In this document: piece after piece, positions 12,701 through 24,739 of the stretch
How the letters are laid out: each line of letters starts with the position of its first letter
Position numbering within the stretch: position 1 is the first letter of the stretch
Assembly: GCA_963555705.1 (NCBI GenBank)
Contig: OY743183.1
Span: 48,473,466 to 48,537,465 of the forward strand
Source: Ligustrum vulgare
Taxonomy: Eukaryota; Streptophyta; Magnoliopsida; Lamiales; Oleaceae
Length of the DNA stretch: 64,000 nt
Reading direction: 5' to 3'
Notes under the pieces: generated by a model
Database searches by the model: none
Told to the model about the DNA's origin: nothing
What the model saw: only the letters and a program-made list of their open reading frames with translations
Made by a program: the position numbers and the translations under genes

Positions 12701-13433
12701 ATGAATTATACAAGCCAAGAAGAAGAAATAAATGTACCCTTTGTTTGATTGCAAGCATTTTCACATCAAAGAACATATTTTTCAACTTTTTTTTTTTTAT
12801 TGGAGCATTTAATTTAAAAAATATTTTCTAGGTACAATCATATAAAGTATATATATGTTTATTTTTCAAGAAAATATTTTTTTACCATTTTGCTAAAAAA
12901 ATATTTTCTCACGGAGGTGAGAAATATTTTCTTTTCTGCCTCTACAATCAAAAGTATCCTTATATTTGAATTTGAATTTTTTACAAGGGAAAATAAAGTA
13001 ATATTGAACTTTGCTGTACTCGCCTCTTCTTTTATTGCTGACATGCTTTCACCAACAAATTCCTCTTCAAACCCCACATTCTGACACACCAAAAATAGGT
13101 CTAAGAAATCAACGGCATAAGAAATAAGGGCATGTTCCATACATTAGAATTATCGAAATTTTTTAGTTTCTTTTTCTTCATTAAGCTCCTGTTTGGTGGT
13201 TTTAATTCATATTTAATCTAAGTCAAAGTTTACAATTAATTTCAACCACGTATTTCATGAGATTCACAATTTTTCAACTACATATTTCATTCACTTATAT
13301 CAAAATCTGCTAATAATCTGATTTTAATCTCTATAAACCAGGAGCTAATACTTATAGTAAACCCGCGTACCAGAATTTCACTAGGTTTATGCCTGGGATT
13401 GGAGTTGAGGTCAATATCGAGAGTTGTTTCCAT
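9731..13433 (-). CDS. Group IIa WRKY transcription factor (WRKY18/40/60-like), copy 1
   Basis: WRKY proteins are nuclear factors that bind W-boxes (TTGACC/T); group IIa members regulate immune and stress responses. Predicted exons on the minus strand: 13433-13371, 13080-13024, 11968-11681, 11516-11400, 9988-9731, giving 260 residues. An N-terminal leucine-zipper-like segment ([20 protein letters not shown]) and a basic KSRKRK stretch come first. The WRKY domain follows, with WRKYGQKV, a CSFAPTC half finger (C-x5-C) and HNH 23 residues after the second Cys. The intron inside the finger before VQRS is the type found in groups IIa/IIb. The exon 2 donor is GAG|GC rather than GT, where the paralogue has GT. 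The start is the ATG at 13433; the upstream ATG used by the paralogue reads ATT here. Introns are large and hold MITEs. It looks functional if the GC donor is used. Confidence 0.88.
10524..11211. mobile_element. hAT-like non-autonomous element in WRKY copy 1 intron 4
   Basis: The left end CAGAAGCGGATCCACG and the right end TCCTGGATCCGCGCCTCTG are inverted, of the CAGxGGCGGATCCA type seen in plant hAT elements. The flanking octamers GTGATGGG and ATAATGAG agree at 5 of 8 positions, as a decayed 8-base duplication would. No transposase is present. Confidence 0.5.
12018..12213. mobile_element. Tourist-like MITE in WRKY copy 1 intron 2
   Basis: GCCTATGTTTGG at the left is mirrored by CAAACAGGGGC at the right, with TAA on both flanks. 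The interior has a run of AATCAAA units and a poly-T tract. It is absent from the equivalent 113-base intron of the paralogue. Confidence 0.7.
12274..12351. repeat. C-tract/G-tract inverted repeat with AT loop
   Basis: A C-rich arm at 12274-12294 (CCACCCCCAAACCCA) is mirrored by GGGTTGGAGGGG at 12329-12340, which runs into a pure G tract to 12351. A T/A-rich loop of about 35 bases separates the arms. It lies in intron 2 of the minus-strand WRKY gene. Confidence 0.7.
13185..13345. mobile_element. Tourist-like MITE in WRKY copy 1 intron 1
   Basis: GCTCCTGTTTGGTGG at the left is mirrored by TAAACCAGGAGC at the right, flanked by TAA on both sides. It is 161 bases and accounts for most of the size difference from the same intron in the paralogue (163 bases). 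Confidence 0.75.
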
Positions 13434-13610
13434 TGAAATGTTGAAGAAGTCCTCAGTGTTGGGTTTTTCTGGGCTTCACAGTATGGTTAGGTTGGTTGAT
13501 CCAATGTATATGCATGATGCCTTACATATTAATTTATAGTGGGGTGAGGTGGGTTGGGGTGATTTAAAAATCTTGAAGTGAAGTCAAGTCTTCGGTTCGG
13601 TTCTACATGA
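13434..13610 (-). promoter_or_regulatory. WRKY copy 1 upstream region
   Basis: This stretch aligns by eye with the region upstream of WRKY copy 2. A minus-strand CATATACA near 13506-13515 is a possible TATA element in both copies. A W-box (TTGACT on the minus strand, 13582-13587) lies about 150 bases before the start codon, compatible with self- or cross-regulation. Confidence 0.45.
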
Positions 13611-14806
13611 AATGGAAAGTACGAGGAAATTGAGGTTCTTCGAGAACAACATTAATTTTGTAATTAACATCATACGTGTCCATGTTCAAGGTCACATACA
13701 TGGGAGAGGTCAAGAAATTCTTACTTGCGTGCCAAACAATGGAGACTTGAATATTTTCCGACATAAATATTATTTTTCTATCTTGTTTGATTTATTAAAA
13801 TTATCTTGTTGAATCATAGAAGATCATCATATGACTTGTAATATAAGAGCATATTGGAAGTGAAATAACTAGCTAGCGTATAAAAATTGGGTATGCATTA
13901 AATATTTTTAATGTTTTGAAAATATAATTCAAAAAAATACTTTAATCATTTAAATGTTTAAATAAAATAATTGAACATATAAAACATGACAATGACCTTT
14001 ATATCGGTATGATTTATTCCAGAGACGGATACAAAATTAAAGTTCGACTAGAGTGACAGACCATTGACCATGGACCGTTGATAGATGACCTCCAATTGTC
14101 GCAATAATAAGATTGTTTATTATTATTATTTAATTAAATAATATTAAAATTTCGAATATTCAATAAAATCAAGATTTACAAATCTAATATATTCTCCAAA
14201 TCTTAATAGTTAAAAAGAGTGAAACTTAGGCTTAGCCGAGAAAGAGGAATTTTCTCAAAGTATATAGTGAGAGGAAATGAAATTACTCAGTAGTTTAATA
14301 TTTTCTTAAAATATATGACTTTGTTAATATATAAATCATTACTTCATAGTTTATAATTTATTTTTCTTTTCTATTTAAAGATGGAACATTTCTCTCTCTT
14401 CATTTTTAGCTTTGTGTTCACACTTCTCACAAATGCAGTGATTTAGAAAAATTAGAGAAGCACAAAATAAATATTAAGATAGGGTTCATGTCAGCCTAAC
14501 TTGATCTAGTAGAGAATTAAGTTGGTTGAGTAAGAGTTCAATTAATTTAATTTTAGATCAAGTTGATCAAATAAACTGGTGGTCAAGTCTAATTGGCCGC
14601 GCGTGCAAGTCTGTTTATTAAATTTTATTTTATAAATTAATAACCTCTATTATTATTATTATATAATAAAGTTTTTCAATCCCAACTTCAATTAATTGGC
14701 TAAATTGGTCCTCTATATATTTTTTAATAACATATGTTACTTAATAAAACTTTTTGGTCCCAATCGTATAATTTATATGGAGGTTATAATAAGGGATTTT
14801 AATCTA
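13611..14806. other. AT-rich intergenic spacer, no gene seen
   Basis: Only short unsupported frames occur. A minor TTGACC sits near 14066. The stretch 14590-14760 is highly AT-rich with an ATT run. Nothing else was recognised. Confidence 0.6.
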
Positions 14807-14944
14807 AAACCCATTGTGGGTTTCTTATGAAACCCACACCCCATCCCCTATGGTGGTGGGCAGTGGGGCCCGCCCACCATTATCCAACCCCCATCCGCCA
14901 CATGGCGGATGGATTTTATAACTAGTGCCCATCATGGGCACTAG
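14807..14944. repeat. Row of four short hairpins
   Basis: The arms are AAACCCA/TGGGTTT (14807-14823), an imperfect ATGGTGG...CCCACCAT stem around 14850-14880, CCATCCGCCA/TGGCGGATGG (14891-14912) and CTAGTGCCCAT/ATGGGCACTAG (14922-14944, one-base centre). The segment is GC-rich compared with its AT-rich surroundings. No transposon ends were found around it. Confidence 0.75.
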
Positions 14945-15720
14945 ATCATTTCCCTATACTAAGATAATTTATATTTCATCGAGTGAAAGTAGAGTTTTTT
15001 TTTTCATTTTAAAAAAATAAAATTAGAGTACAGTAATTTTTCATTTCAACCTTTAAGCGTCTTACGAAAATTGGGTAAATTAATTCAATTTGCAGTCATT
15101 ACACTTTCAGTTAATGTCAAGTAGGGAGCTGTACTTCAGTTTTATTAAAGCGTGTAAGCTATTCTTTAATTTGATTTCAGTTTGGTGATGTCATTTTAAT
15201 TTGATTTCAATCTATATAACAAATTTTATTTGATTTTAATTAAAGTACTCCGTCCAAATTACATGGTTAGGACATATATTGAATGAAACCAATTCCCAAA
15301 CCCTATTTCTTTGCCACCAAATATTTGGGAAAATTCTCATTTGCCCGAAAAATGACTAAATTGGTGACCAAATTATTGTGAACTGTTGATTTCGATGTTG
15401 ATAAAAATGACTAAATTGGTGATCAAATTGTTGTGAATTGTTAATTTCGATATTGATGTAATGAACGAAAAGGCAGATAATTGACACGTGTGGGTGGCAA
15501 ACTTTTGGGCATTGTTTCGGTCCCTGTAACGTTACTTCTTTGATAATTACTGTTACAGAATCCGTTTGATATAAAATATGATTTTTGAATAGGTAAAATG
15601 AGCTTTTGTGGTCTAAAACTTACTTTTGGATTCATTTGCTGACTACTTTTATGAAAGTGCTTATTTAAGTTAAATGAACTTCACGAGGAAGCGGGTTAAA
15701 TGTGATTTCTTTAATTATCA

Positions 15721-17450
15721 TTAGTATTATACTCGTGCGATGCACGATCATTTATTACCCACATATATCAAATTTATATTTTAATATATGAAATGAATAT
15801 TTAATTAAAAATGAGAAATGAATGAAGATAATTAATTACAAAGGTACATCACACATACCTTAATTATTTTTTTGATTTTTTTTTTTTTTACTATTCTTAT
15901 GTTTATCGTTTCAGGAATTTATTTAAATATTGTAATTTGAATTGATTTAAAACTTCAAATGAAAAAGAAAAATTACATTTAAATAGAATTTATAATAAGT
16001 AGAAAAAAATATATATCTGTGATATACGCTTAAAATTTTATTAAAATGAAAAGAAAAAGAAAAATAGATTGATGAACGTTCTTATTTCATTCTCTTTCAT
16101 TTTCTATTTTTAAATAAAAATATTTTTGTGATATTGACAAAGTTTTATTTTTTTATTTTTTTTTTACAAATTTAAAAAAAAATTGTAATTGATTTTCAAA
16201 AGTGGAAGACGGACCAAGAAACCTCGTGACCTGAAAATTGCAACTATTTAAAAATCTGCATTCAATTGAATTAATTTAAATCTGAATTTTGTCCAAAATG
16301 AATAATAAATAATGAATTAATACTACTAATTATCATTTTAGAAAATGTGTTTTAGACGGGAAAATGAGCCAATACATGTTTTTCGGAAGTGCTCTCTCTT
16401 TATATATTACGTTTTTTTTTCGTGAGCATATTTAGTCCTTGTTTGAGACCTCATTATCTACAAAATGAGTTTAATAATAATGATTTTGTGGAGAATGTAT
16501 ACTTAAGCACGTGTTTGGTAAAATGAGTTGCTAAAAAGTATAATTTTTTTTAAAAAAAATTATATGTAAATTATAGGGACTTTTTTTTTTTTTTTTTTAA
16601 ACTCATTTGCATAATTATTCAATTTTAATTATTATTAATGTAATTAATCTTTTCAAAATATAATTTCTAGATTATCACAAATAATTTATCACTATCCGAA
16701 TAGTACTATTAGAATTGGTACCAACTATCTTATTATAATATTTGATTTTTCAAAAATCAATTTTTCTGAAATTAATTTTCAATCACACAAATTTTTAAAA
16801 ATTATATTATACAATTTTTCATACAACTTTTTAACTATACATTCTTAAAAATCACTATTTCACAAAAATAATTTTCAAAAAATCAAAGTCAAATAGTCAA
16901 AATAATAATTTGAAAATTTCGCAATTATCATGATACGACAACCATTTAAAATTGAAGATCACGAAATTATACAAATAATCAAATACCCTATAATCTTTAA
17001 AAATTTATTAAAATTAAGAATGATTAAAAATATTAATCATTCTATTGATATTATTAACTAAAATAATCAAAGCATTAATTATTCAATATTAGTCTTTGTT
17101 CAATAACTTTTTCTATAAATTATTTAAAAAAGATGCATTTTTTCAACTACATATATATTTCAAAAAATATGATTTTTAATTAAAAATAACGAATGATTTG
17201 ACCATTAATAATTAAAACACAATTTTTATATTAATGGCTATATATATATATATATATAAAAGGTAATAAACGCGTTCACATTTATACAAATTTTGCATTC
17301 ACATTTGACGTACATCAATTTTGTATTCACATCAATCCACTTTGCATTCACACTATTTGATTCTATGGAACCTTACTGTTTATAGAAATAGGAAAATGGG
17401 CGGGAAACTATTTTAGAAACTATCTTACTTTTATATATAGTATGATATGA
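15721..17450 (-). mobile_element. Non-autonomous Helitron
   Basis: Read on the minus strand, the 3' end has the hairpin TCGTGC-ATC-GCACGA followed by CTAA and then a T. The 5' end reads TCATATCATACTATATATAA, preceded by A. These are the Helitron rules (5' TC, 3' hairpin plus CTRR, A/T target). No Rep/helicase gene is visible; the interior is AT-rich and non-coding. Confidence 0.65.
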
Positions 17451-17538
17451 TAACTAAAAATCTTAATTGAACTCATTAAGTAGTAGTGTTAATAATAAAA
17501 TTAAGATCGATTATAAAAATATCAACCATTATTTAGTA

Positions 17539-17576
<38 letters not shown>

Positions 17577-17766
17577 ATAAATGCGTTCACATTTATCCAA
17601 ATTTTACATTCACATTTGACATACATTAATTTTGTATTCACACAAATCCACTTTGCATTCACACTATTTGATTCTATGAGTCCTTATTGTTTATAGAAAT
17701 AGGAAAATGGGCGGGAAACTATTTTGGAAACTATCTTATTTTTATATATAGTATGATATGATATGA
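17255..17766 (-). repeat. Duplicated Helitron 5' ends
   Basis: About 190 bases at 17258-17450 recur at 17566-17766, with shared GCGTTCACATTTAT, CACTTTGCATTCACAC and GGGCGGGAAACTATTTT. Both copies end in a minus-strand Helitron 5' terminus (TCATATCATA...). The second belongs to another, truncated element. An (AT)n run precedes each copy (about 17234-17257 and 17543-17571). Confidence 0.75.
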
Positions 17767-18339
17767 TTTTAGGAATAGGATATTGTTCTTTAAAAAATTA
17801 GTTTTGGTATAAAAATTAATTAAGATGAAAACTCATATTGTACGGAAAGCAAAACTCATGTCAAATAAGTCATTAGTCTTGATTTAGTTTGCATCTTTTG
17901 CTTGTGAGCTTAGCTTTGTATAATTGATATTGACCAAGTCTTCTATTGTGGTGCTTTCTATCTGGTAACCAGGAAAGATGGTGAAAGAAAAATGTCTCAA
18001 GACTTCGTACAAATTAGTTGGATTCCAATTCCTTTCGCTTTTGTAGGATGGAAAATATCAAATTAATTTTTGAAAAATGAAATAAAACAGTAATTTCCAC
18101 CTTAGTTCAATAACTCGTTTTTAACCTTCTCTCTCTTCTCCCCCAATTTATATTTTTTAAAGAAAGAATGAGATGTCTTTACATGACGAAAATGGGTTGA
18201 GGATGGAAATTAATAAATTATAGCCTTGCCTCGTTTATATCATAATAAATATCAAGCACAATATCTTTCATGATTGTCCTATTTTTGTCATAATTTATTT
18301 ATTTATTTTAAAAAGGGGACGGCCGACGGTGGATATCTT

Positions 18340-18850
18340 CTTCCCTCCATAGACATCAAAATTCGGATGGGTATGGCGAGGAAATTTCCAGACACGAAAG
18401 GAAAGATAATTTCTCCATCCATTGCTCATTTTTTATTTTGATTAAAATTTTATTTTTATCTTAAGTCAAAGTCAACATTAATTATAACCTCATATTTGAT
18501 GAGACTTATAACTTTTCAACCACAGATTTCATTAATTTTTATTAAATTTACTAAAATCTGATTTTAAGACCTTTTATTGAAAATCGTGCTAGATTGTTAA
18601 AAATACAATCCTTAGTTCAAAATCACGATGATAAGCATGATTAGCTTGAATACTATTCAATCTTTTTTTAAACATTTGGTTATGAGTTAATCATTGTTCG
18701 TGGAATCGTGTCTTTCATAAATCTATTGCGTTCGTGAGTTTAGAAGTCAAGCATCGACTTAAAAAAGTTAATTATGTAAGCAAAATTATTTCATCAAATG
18801 ACTTCATAGATATTACATCATCATGATGTTAAGAGCATCCTGAATGGCAA
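18340..18850 (+). repeat. Dispersed repeat, copy A (uninterrupted)
   Basis: The segment from GCGAGGAAATTTCC to AGAGCATCCT is matched at 37010-37235 plus 38926-39065. In that second place a 1.69-kb insertion interrupts it. Copy A therefore gives the empty-site sequence (AATCG TGTCTTTC at about 18705). No coding function is seen. Confidence 0.7.
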
Positions 18851-18901
18851 CAATCAGATTACAGGCTGACTTGACTCGCGCCATGAATGACTAGTTTAAT
18901 C

Positions 18902-19150
18902 CAATGTTTAGAAAATCGAAAAAAATAATGGGCCAAGAGTCAAAAAGTCTAATCGGATTGTATCAAGGTCGAATTGGTTTCAATAAAAAATATTTTAAAA
19001 AAAATCGAAAATCAAGTTTAAAAATCGGCCGGTTGCCTATTTTCCCAATTTTTTCTCGGCTGGTTATCGAGGTGGACCAGACCGATTTTTCGGTCGACTC
19101 TCGAGTTTCCCGATCGAACTGGCCAATCTGATTCGATTTTCTAAACAATG
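18902..19150. mobile_element. hAT-type MITE with perfect 8-base target duplication
   Basis: The ends CAATGTTTAGAAAATCGAA and TTCGATTTTCTAAACAATG are inverted with one mismatch. GTTTAATC occurs directly on both sides (18894-18901 and 19151-19158), the 8-base duplication typical of hAT transposons. It is 249 bases with no transposase. Confidence 0.85.
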
Positions 19151-19158
19151 GTTTAATC

Positions 19159-20477
19159 TTGCCCCCTATACGGGTGGTGTGGTAAGTCAAATCCAAAATT
19201 TTCCGTGTGTATCATTCAATGTCTAACTAGCTAGACGGACTTCTTGACTAGAGACGACATAAATCAATTTATAAACTATATGATTTTTCAAATCACTTTT
19301 TAATCACATACATTTTATCTCTCCAATTTTCAATCACTATTTTTATCTCAAAATCGTAAATAAATCAGTTTATAAACCAAACAATGTTATCAAACAAAGG
19401 AAGTCGATCATAATATGAAAAAAAAATCTGAGAGATTTTGAATAGTAAACTCTTTTGATTGCTTTCGTTAAAGGGTGTTGGACTGTTGGTTGTTAAGATA
19501 AGATGTGATAAAATCAAGTGGTAATTACATCACAACATGTTCTTAAAATTAACAATTCAAAAAGCATATTTGTAAGTATATTATGCATAAATTAGGTGTT
19601 AATTCAATTTAATTAATAATCTAACCCAAACAACCTATACCCTACATGCCCACCACTCACCACTCAGATCAACTCCCAACCTATCGACACAGACATTTCC
19701 TCTCTTTAATCTCTCTCTCTCTCTATCTGCACAACCTAAGTCAATCTTCAGACGACGGAAAATTCTCCAGCCATGGCACCCCACTCCACCCACCACAGCT
19801 CGCAGACGCAGCCACAGTTGTCACCGCACGAGACGGTGCAAAGCTATTTCGTCACTGTGCGCAACATCTTATCGTGAGGTGGCGCAGTCACACGCTTGAA
19901 TGCTCTCTCGCGAAAAACTCCTCCAACAATGGCCTCCCAATCACCCACTCCACTACACCCACCCTAGTTCCCAGACATAGTGTCACATACCCCAGATCCA
20001 TCACTTCGCCCAGTGGCTGCTTGCTCAAGGAAGGGAGATTTGTGTGGCCTCTGCACTCGATGGTGTGTGTGGTGCGTTGTGGTGAGCTTTTGATGCAGTG
20101 GATGAAGACTGGTGGTGCAGGTAGTGGTGATGTGTGTTGCGATCTAATGCTGCTTTGTGTTGTGTTGTGTTGTGGTGTGGTGTGGTGTGGTGTGGTGTGA
20201 GTGTTTTTGTGTTTTCAATGGTTGTGATGGTGGAAGTGAAGTGACGGTGATTGGTGGTGGTGGCTGCGGAGGTGGTTTTGCTGCAATTTTCTGTGAGGCA
20301 GGGATGATGAGATGACGAAAAATCAGTAAGTATTGGTGATCTCGCCTACTGCATGGAGGTATTGGCGCCGCTACTTCGATCTAGCAGCGCCTCCTATGCT
20401 TCCATCTAGCAGTGGTATAGTTCATTTCAATGGAAGCAACGGTGTTCTGGTGTGTGTGTTGATGATGATTAATGTCA
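19159..20477. other. Spacer with a weak 184-codon frame and GTGTG microsatellite
   Basis: A plus-strand frame of 184 codons (19646-20200) has no recognised domain. Its start is a CT-rich leader-like stretch and its end is a (TGTGG)n tract at about 20150-20200. Composition and low complexity argue against a real protein. No other gene is visible here. Confidence 0.4.
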
Positions 20478-21310
20478 GGTCACATATTCATATTTCGGGT
20501 CACATGTCATGTATTCAAGTCACATTTACATTTTCAAGTCACATATTCAAGTCACTGACCACATTTTCAAGCATTAGGTATCCATTGCTCATGTAATTAA
20601 GCAGCAGAATGATGTTCACTACAAATTCAATTGTGGTTAATAAACGAGTAACTGGTCACATGTTCAAGTCACGGCTCATGGGTCGTGGGTCACATAGATG
20701 TTCAAGTCATATTTCACAATTCATATATCAGGTCACATGTCGCATTTTAAAGTCACAACAACATAGGTCAGAAGTCATATTACATAGGTCACATATCAAT
20801 TTCATCAAGTCGCAGGTCACTGGTCACATGTTCAAGTCACGGGTCATAGGTCACATATATGTTCAAGTCACGAGTCACAATTTATATCTCAGGTCACATG
20901 TCACATTTTGAGGTCACAACAACATAGGTCACAAGTTATATTACATAGGCTACATATCAATTTTAACATATCACGGGTCACATGTTCAAGTTACGAGTCA
21001 TAGGTCACATATATGTTCAAGTCACATGTCACAATTCATATCACAGGTCATATGTTTCATTTGGAGGTCACAACAACACAGGTCACAAGTCATATTACAT
21101 AGGTCATATATCAATTTAAACAAGTCACGGGTCACGTGTTCAAGTCACGGGTCACATGTCACATTTTCAAGTCATGTTTCACAATTCATACAGCAGGTCA
21201 TATGTCGCATTTTGATGTCACAAATGTTTCAGGTCACGGTAACACATGTAACAAATCATATTACATATGTCACAAATCAATTTCAACAAGTCACAGATCC
21301 AAGAAATTTG
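20478..21310 (+). repeat. GTCAC-rich higher-order tandem array
   Basis: Short units built on GGTCACA(T) or CAAGTCAC repeat every 10-20 bases across about 830 bases. Over this lies a longer period: the phrase GGTCACATGTTCAAGTCAC or a variant starts at 20654, 20822, 20976 and 21129, so the large unit is 153-168 bases. Sub-units such as AGGTCACAACAACA and TTACATAGG keep the same order in each large unit. Spacers are variable in sequence, length and composition. Confidence 0.85.
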
Positions 21311-21599
21311 ATCACAAGCAATAAGTAAGTTACATATTTTATTTTGATTGACCTTCACATTTTTTATTTATTTATATTTATATGAACACCTTAGTTTTCT
21401 GTTTGCATCTTCAAGAACTGATGATTATTATTTTTGGTGGTAAGTCATTAGTGGTGGTGGTGATATATCGTGGAGCAGACAGTTGAGTTTACAGAAGAAC
21501 CACGACGATGAGAAAGAGTAGACAATTGAATTTAGAGAAGAATTGAATTGAATTAGATGGGATTGAATGGGATGGGATAGGGTGGGGTGGGGATGGGAT

Positions 21600-22754
21600 T
21601 GAATTTATTCTATTTAGACTAAGATATTGGCATGTGACTTATTCTATACTTTAAATTTTGATGTGATGACTAAAGTCGAGCTTATAATTATTTGATTTCT
21701 AAAAGTTGAAATATTTATAATTTTTAAATCGTAAAATAAAATAAAAGGCTAATAGACATTTACAGAATTAATTTATCAACTCCCTGAACAGCACTATAAG
21801 AATTTGTACTAACTATCTTAATACAATAATTGATGTTTAAATATATTAAACAAATATTTCATTACATTACATGTAAAAAAGCAAATACAATACGATCAAA
21901 ATTTACCAAACATTTTAAAAAATAAAAAAAATGCTCAAAATTAAATGCTTCAACTTGTAATTAAACTTAAACGTGATAAACTTATATGCAGTTCTATATT
22001 TAAATTAATGTAGCACATAAATAATATGAAATACGGATTTTAATTAAATTTATTGAATGAATATTACAAATATAATTAACTCTATAAACAAAAAAAAAAA
22101 GAATCATATATACATATCAATTTATAAATGGAGGCTTAACTCAAAAGATATAAGACTTTATAACTTATTTATATAAAATTGATTCTTCAAAAATAATTTT
22201 TTTTTAATATTCATTCTTAACCACAAATTATTTAAAAATCATTTTTTACAATTGCAAATACTATTTTTGTACATATTAAATAAACGTGTAGATCATAATC
22301 TATTTTTAAATAGAATGATTTTGATATCTATTTTACAAATTAAACTAATAAGTATAGATTAAGATTAAGATATTAAGATAAGATCAAAAGATATATTGAG
22401 AATTAAGATTAAGATATGATTTTACGGAAAATATATTTACAATTTGCTCTTACTTATTAGCTTGTATTAAATTTCTCACTGTGATCTTTAATTTGACACC
22501 TATATTACAAGTTTTTTGATTTCAAAATAATACAATAATTATTAAAAGAATAATAATAAAATTGAAAAAAAAATAATATTTTGATGTTAATAGCATAGCA
22601 CAGATTCCAATGCAATTAATGACACATGTAAAATAATAATTTCCAAATATTTAATATACCATTTTTTAGCAAAAAAATTTCAAATTTAGAAAGTTTTTTG
22701 ACGGGAAACTATGTGTGTATTTTGATGACGGCTATTCTACTTTCATATATAAAA
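21600..22754 (-). mobile_element. Truncated Helitron of the tandem group (element A)
   Basis: About 220 bases at 21610-21840 match 22950-23190 in the neighbouring element, and 22430-22754 matches 23500-24030. Its 5' side (minus strand) reads ATATATGAAAGTAG, then GTTTCCCGTC, as in the neighbour, and abuts the neighbour's CTAG end directly. The 3' terminus is missing. Confidence 0.6.
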
Positions 22755-23802
22755 CTAGTAATCGCACCCGTGCGATGCACGGAAGATACAATTGAAAATT
22801 ATTTATTGAATAAGTTGTAAAAATACAATGTCCGACATAAATTGTGCATTCATATATAATGAAAAATACTCAAAAAAGTAAAACATAAAATTGCTACTTA
22901 CATATTTTTTTAACAACTAATTGTTCATTTTCTAATTTTCTTAGTCTATTTAGGCGAAGTAAGATATGTGACTTATTCTGTACTTTACCATTTTTATTTG
23001 ATGACTGAAGCCGAGCTTATGATTTTTCAATTTCTAAAAGTTGAAATATTTACTATTTTTAGATCATAAAATAAAGTAATAGTAAAGAGACTAATAGATA
23101 TTTACAGAATTAATTTATCGACCCCCCATATATATTATAAAAATTTGCACTAACTATCTTAATACAATAATTGATATTTAAATATAGATAGATAGATGAT
23201 TTTGGTAGCACCTTCTATTTTACAAATTGAACCAATAAGTTTAATAGAACTTAAAGTTGTAGAAAATTAAATGATTTAATTGAAATTATTTAGAAAGAGC
23301 GAATATCCATTATTTCTTTCAAGTTGATAAGAAAAAGATTCAAAATTAATCATTTATTTCAAATTGAATTTAGGTAAGAAATGATAGATATCTTTTTAGG
23401 ACTTAAATGAGATAAACTAAAAAAAAAAAAAAATTGGATGTTAAAAAAAGTAAAAAAGTGTAAGTAAAATATTTAAATTTAGTATTTAAGACAATTTTAC
23501 GAATGATATGTTTAGAGTTTGCTCTCATTTCTTAACTTGTATTAAACTTCTCGTTGAGATCTTGAATTTGACACACATATTGCATATTTTTCGACTTCAA
23601 AATAATGCAATAATTATCAAAATAAAAAAAATAATGTATAATTTGACTTTTTTATAGATTTTTTTTCATAAATCGATAAATCATTTATTACATGCATTAA
23701 TTGAACTTTCTTGAATTAAAATAAATTGATAAAAATAAGAAATTTTCTAAAATGGAAGATGAAAATGGGAAGGAAACAATATGAGTAAAATGGTGACTGT
23801 TA

Positions 23803-23862
<60 letters not shown>

Positions 23863-24059
23863 GTATAGATTTATTAAGATAGCACGGATGTCAATGCAAT
23901 TAATGACACATATAAAATAATAATTGCTAAAATATTTAATATACTTTTTTTAGCAAAAAAATTCTAAATTTAGAAAAAAATTTGGCGGGAAATTATGTGT
24001 GTATTTTGGTGACGATAATTCTACTTTTATATATATTAAGATTAATATTAAGATTAAGA
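22755..24059 (-). mobile_element. Non-autonomous Helitron (element B)
   Basis: On the minus strand the 3' end shows hairpin CCGTGC-ATC-GCACGG, nine bases or so, then CTAG and T (22755-22758). The 5' end begins TCTTAATCTTAATATTAATC at 24059. It is 1305 bases. The base before the 5' TC is the last G of another element's CTAG, so the two are joined without spacer. No open gene inside. Confidence 0.7.
23804..23862 (+). repeat. (ATT)n microsatellite
   Basis: An uninterrupted trinucleotide run of about 59 bases inside Helitron B. Confidence 0.95.
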
Positions 24060-24739
24060 CTAGTCGATGCACGGTATTAGATATACACAAAATATTTGAA
24101 TTAAAATATAAAAAAATTACTTGCAAAGAAAAAACTAAATTTTAAAATACTGATTATTCCTTAGATTTGTACATATTTATGAAGTATAAATTAAAAAGAA
24201 CAAATTAGTTGAAATTCACAAAACCTATAAATCAAAACTAATGTTCATCAACTGTCAATGTCTATAAATTGTCACAATCTGAATGTATTTCTACGGTGGG
24301 ATTTTCTCTTGCAGTCAATGGATTCACACACGTAGCGTTTCCCAAATATATCATCACTTATTCAATTATCCACATGTTATCCTCCAATCAATACTACTTA
24401 AAAGCGTTTTCAAAGTGTTGATGGTCGCGTATTACATTGTAATCTCCAAGTCTCTTATTCAGATGGAGTTCTGAAAGATAATGAACGATCAATGTGAAAA
24501 GCCACACAAACAGTTGAGAGATAGAGTTCTCGCAACATGGCCAATTGAAGTAGAAAGATAACACGGAAATATCTTATGGGTGGTTATATTGCTACCACAA
24601 AACTTATTTTCTACACCACAACTCTAATTTTTGTTTTTCATTTATAAAAATAGAATTAATAAAATTACCTAAATAACCTTCTAATTTTCTCTCATTAAAA
24701 ATGCCACAATCTCTCAAATATATTTCTCTCACTTATTTT

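Noticed and set aside
9731..13433. WRKY copy 1 as a pseudogene because of its GC donor
   Set aside because: GC-AG introns splice in plants, all coding exons are open and in phase, and the zinc ligands are complete.
19646..20200. 184-codon plus-strand protein gene
   Set aside because: No domain, low-complexity start and a TGTGG microsatellite end; no splice or homology support.
20478..21310. CRISPR-like array
   Set aside because: Repeats are short, degenerate and in a two-level tandem order, spacers are not unique, and the DNA is a plant nuclear genome.
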